Positions 63,001-64,000 of a stretch of 64,000 nucleotides of DNA are shown piece by piece. A program made the translations under genes and the position numbers. The stretch's first letter is position 1. Every line of letters starts with the position of its first letter. This stretch comes from Lichenostomus cassidix. Taxonomy: Eukaryota; Chordata; Aves; Passeriformes; Meliphagidae. The notes under the pieces were generated by a model that was not told where the DNA came from, did no database searches, and saw only the letters and a program-made list of their open reading frames with translations. Location of the stretch: positions 44,959,797 through 45,023,796 of the forward strand of contig CM039184.1 in the NCBI GenBank assembly GCA_008360975.2, given 5' to 3'.

Positions 63001-63364
63001 AAACACGATAATTTAGAAGCCTGGCCAAATTTCTGAGGATCTAACAATACTTAATAAACAACAATCAAAACCCTTTACTGCTTAGCTACAAAGAAAATAT
63101 TTTAAAGAAAAGAAGGAAATATACATCTAGAAAACTGGCTGACTAGGTCTACTAGTCAACAGCATTTTCATACAATTTCTCTTTTGCCTGGCATCAAAAC
63201 AACTGAGCCTACATATACATGTAGGGTTTAGTATATCTGACCTTTCATCTATTTAATTGAAAGAAAGTTGAAAAGTTGCACATCAGTTAAGTTCTCATCT
63301 CTTAACCAAATGTGGAAAAAAATCTAAGCAAATTTACCTGGTGGTGGCACTGTTATTGGTATAC
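50941..63364 (-). CDS. FIP1L1: FIP1L1, 3' six exons (partial gene)
   Basis: FIP1L1 is the Fip1 subunit of CPSF. In the nucleus it binds U-rich pre-mRNA near the poly(A) signal through its Arg-rich C-terminus and recruits poly(A) polymerase. In transcript order the coding parts are 63364-63338, 62765-62711, 61914-61859, 56412-56214, 51966-51829 and 51088-50941, all GT-AG with matching phases. They encode 206 residues plus a stop: Pro-rich segment (1-26), GHSSGYD region (28-46), SAPSW...QWDYYARRE (47-68), RD/RE tract (67-102), the DEERYRYR basic region (113-157) and the Lys/Arg-rich tail ending in APVE. The N-terminal acidic part and the Fip1 motif lie beyond the window. Its position beside LNX1, tail to tail, matches human 4q12. 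Confidence 0.95.
51089..51828 (-). other. FIP1L1 last intron (0.7 kb)
   Basis: The donor is the weak GTTGGA, followed at once by U14 (51822-51809) and, 28 nt later, A17 (51780-51764) on the transcript strand. The acceptor is ctatttag. No other element is seen. Confidence 0.85.
51764..51822. repeat. Paired T17 and A14 homopolymer runs
   Basis: T17 at 51764-51780 and A14 at 51809-51822, 28 nt apart, could pair as a stem on either strand. On the FIP1L1 transcript the 14-U run begins six bases after the exon end. Confidence 0.9.
51829..51966 (-). CDS. FIP1L1: FIP1L1 exon, Arg/Glu-rich RNA-binding region
   Basis: The acceptor tctgaatcag ends at 51967. The donor is the weak GTTGGA (51828-51823), directly followed by 14 U residues. 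It encodes residues 113-157: [19 protein letters not shown], then alternating Arg/Glu/His and RHKSSR at the end. The exon is phase-symmetric (138 nt), so skipping it would keep the frame. The Tyr/Arg-rich motif is very similar to mammalian FIP1L1. Confidence 0.95.
51967..56213 (-). other. FIP1L1 intron (4.2 kb)
   Basis: AT-rich intron bounded by GTCAGT and AATCAG. A fragment at 54075-54265 may be an old CR1-type repeat. No extra exon with matching phase is recognised. Confidence 0.8.
54075..54265. mobile_element. Possible decayed CR1-type fragment
   Basis: Wording such as gaccaccaggacaccaagtc and the cccagccagccagaccctca / gcatgagattattacattcc part resembles a common avian CR1-derived repeat read in antisense. 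The match is loose and from memory only, so family and strand are not secure. Confidence 0.35.
56214..56412 (-). CDS. FIP1L1: FIP1L1 exon with Arg-Asp/Arg-Glu tract
   Basis: The acceptor ccctgcag ends at 56413; the donor is GTCAGT (56213-56208). It encodes residues 47-111. [20 protein letters not shown] is conserved. It is followed by a tract of mixed-charge RE and RD dipeptides with about seven consecutive RD pairs, then [10 protein letters not shown]. The tract is typical of FIP1L1 and, by family knowledge, of proteins that phase-separate or bind RNA through charge alternation. The tract's coding DNA is a near-repeat of a CG(A/G)GA(T/C) hexamer. Confidence 0.95.
57403..57492 (-). CDS. Candidate 90-nt cassette exon in FIP1L1
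   Basis: On the minus strand, a fair acceptor (tctcatattatag) is followed by 90 nt ending in a perfect GTAAGT donor (57402-57397). Starting with two bases that complete the Gly/Asp codon left open by the upstream exon, it reads open: [16 protein letters not shown], then [14 protein letters not shown], with one base left over. It is therefore phase 1-1 and would insert 30 residues before SAPSW without a frameshift. It is Lys/Asp/Glu-rich like the rest of FIP1L1. I do not recall this segment in mammalian isoforms, so it may be an unlisted alternative exon or a chance match. Confidence 0.45.
59849..59917. repeat. Near-perfect quasi-palindrome with 8-nt loop
   Basis: Arm 59849-59878 and arm 59887-59917 pair as 15 bp and 12 bp perfect stems separated by an internal 3/4-nt bulge. 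The loop is ttgtatgg. A 14-nt piece of the loop region (agttgtatggctca, 59877-59890) recurs at 59938-59951. Confidence 0.92.
60540..61162 (+). mobile_element. CR1 LINE fragment, about 620 bp
   Basis: This is the longest CR1 copy in the window. It starts in the 3' part of the reverse-transcriptase ORF, with the segment around gagtattgcatccagctctt and gtccagaggaggaccacgaa. It continues through the 3' UTR to tccaacccaaatcattctac and the terminal octamer-like attctat. Plus orientation, antisense to FIP1L1. Frames are broken, so it is not active. Confidence 0.9.
61859..61914 (-). CDS. FIP1L1: FIP1L1 exon (GHSSGYD region)
   Basis: The acceptor ttttccacag ends at 61915; the donor is a perfect GTAAGT (61858-61853). 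This 56-nt exon encodes [18 protein letters not shown] (28-45) flanked by split Ser and Gly codons. The human isoform I remember has a few more residues (around AFPHLP) before SAPSW; here the exon ends at PYGS and no matching extension follows in the intron. Confidence 0.93.
61915..63337 (-). other. Two short FIP1L1 introns and the 55-nt exon between them
   Basis: Introns 61915-62710 (0.8 kb) and 62766-63337 (0.6 kb) flank the 55-nt exon. Both are AT-rich with TA-rich runs (62010-62210). I see nothing else in them. Confidence 0.8.
62711..62765 (-). CDS. FIP1L1: FIP1L1 exon, proline-rich segment
   Basis: The acceptor gttacag ends at 62766; the donor is GTGATT (62710-62705). This 55-nt exon encodes [17 protein letters not shown] (10-26) between split Gly and Ser codons. 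It matches the [19 protein letters not shown] stretch of mammalian FIP1L1. The Pro-rich stretch could bind SH3, WW or profilin-type partners (inference). Confidence 0.93.
63338..63364 (-). CDS. FIP1L1: FIP1L1 27-nt microexon, proline-rich
   Basis: The acceptor gttttttag ends at 63365; the donor is GTAAAT (63337-63332). The exon is 27 nt: two bases complete Gly, then IPITVPPP and one base of the next Gly. It is phase-symmetric, so inclusion or skipping changes the protein by nine residues without a frameshift. Only PPPG is close to the human sequence I remember, so the call rests mainly on splice sites and phase. Confidence 0.82.
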
Positions 63365-64000
63365 CTAAAAAAACAACAAATATCAGATATAGTAATAATT
63401 TATTATCTGTAGATCTAAAACCAGATCGAGCTTTCACTACATACATGATCAAGAAGAATGATAACATTTTCTGTGTCCTCATATCAAGATCTCACCTTAA
63501 TACCAAATGTTAAAATTTTAAACAAGCCTTATGAAATCTAGTTTCTAATTTAAATTCTTATTCTTTATGATCTTATTTATTTAGAGGCAAGAATAGTGAA
63601 GAATGACGCTGGGTTCTCTGGAATATGCAAGCTGAGGAAGAGTGATCAATATCAAGGTTCACTAATTCTTGGTGATTTCCCTGACATGAATTCCTACTAG
63701 CATTAATCCCATAGGATTAAACAAACTGTGAAATATAATTGAGCTTTCTGTCCAATCCTGAAGATTTAAAATCTCATCTCTTAGCCAAAGTGTAAATCAG
63801 GAGACAGTGAACTCCAACAGCCAAATTTCTAAATTGCATGAGTCATTTTCTCTTCACCAGAACACAAGCTTTCCAATGCGCACTACTGTTGTTAAGAACA
63901 CTGGGTATCACACCATAAAATGTTTGACAGTGAAACATTTAAAAAACCAAACACTCCTGATGAAAATTCCTGAAAGAAAATCAAGACTAAGAACTCAAAC
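63365..64000 (-). other. FIP1L1 intron running off the right edge
   Basis: AT-rich sequence with no proline-rich exon in frame. The preceding FIP1L1 exon must lie beyond 64,000. Confidence 0.7.

Overview
This is intron-rich vertebrate nuclear DNA, most likely from a bird. It carries truncated CR1 (chicken repeat 1) LINE copies with the typical 3' tail, and two stretches that resemble degenerate songbird-type endogenous retrovirus LTRs, which makes a passerine plausible. Two single-copy genes account for all the coding sequence I can support. Almost every long reading frame elsewhere looks like chance or repeat sequence.

Left and centre (1-49,348, plus strand) hold the 3' two thirds of LNX1, ligand of Numb protein X1, an E3 ubiquitin ligase with PDZ scaffold domains. 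Nine exons (14,643 to 49,348) join in frame through GT-AG introns. They encode 603 residues: the Numb-binding NPxF region, a conserved basic linker, all four PDZ domains, and the native C-terminus and stop. The RING-finger exons and the first exon(s) lie to the left of the window; I see no coding exon in the first 14.6 kb.

Right (50,941-64,000, minus strand) holds the 3' end of FIP1L1, the Fip1 subunit of the mRNA cleavage and polyadenylation factor CPSF. Six exons encode the proline-rich segment, the Arg-Asp/Arg-Glu tract and the basic C-terminal tail (206 residues plus stop). The N-terminal exons lie beyond position 64,000. LNX1 and FIP1L1 are tail to tail with about 1.6 kb between stop codons, the same neighbours and orientation as on human 4q12. 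This synteny supports calling the left gene LNX1 and not LNX2. The two products have no known shared pathway; one acts in Numb ubiquitination and cell-surface scaffolding, the other in nuclear 3'-end formation.

The most interesting observations are these: a Tyr-to-Phe change in the LNX1 Numb-binding motif (NPAF); a candidate 90-nt in-frame cassette exon in FIP1L1 with a perfect GTAAGT donor, followed by an orphan strong acceptor that would make a poison exon; a weak FIP1L1 donor followed directly by a 14-U tract that could pair with a 17-A tract further down the intron; and two long, nearly perfect intronic hairpins (about 31.4 kb and 59.9 kb). I found no undescribed multi-gene system. Exon boundaries come from reading splice sites and from remembered family sequences, not from alignment software.
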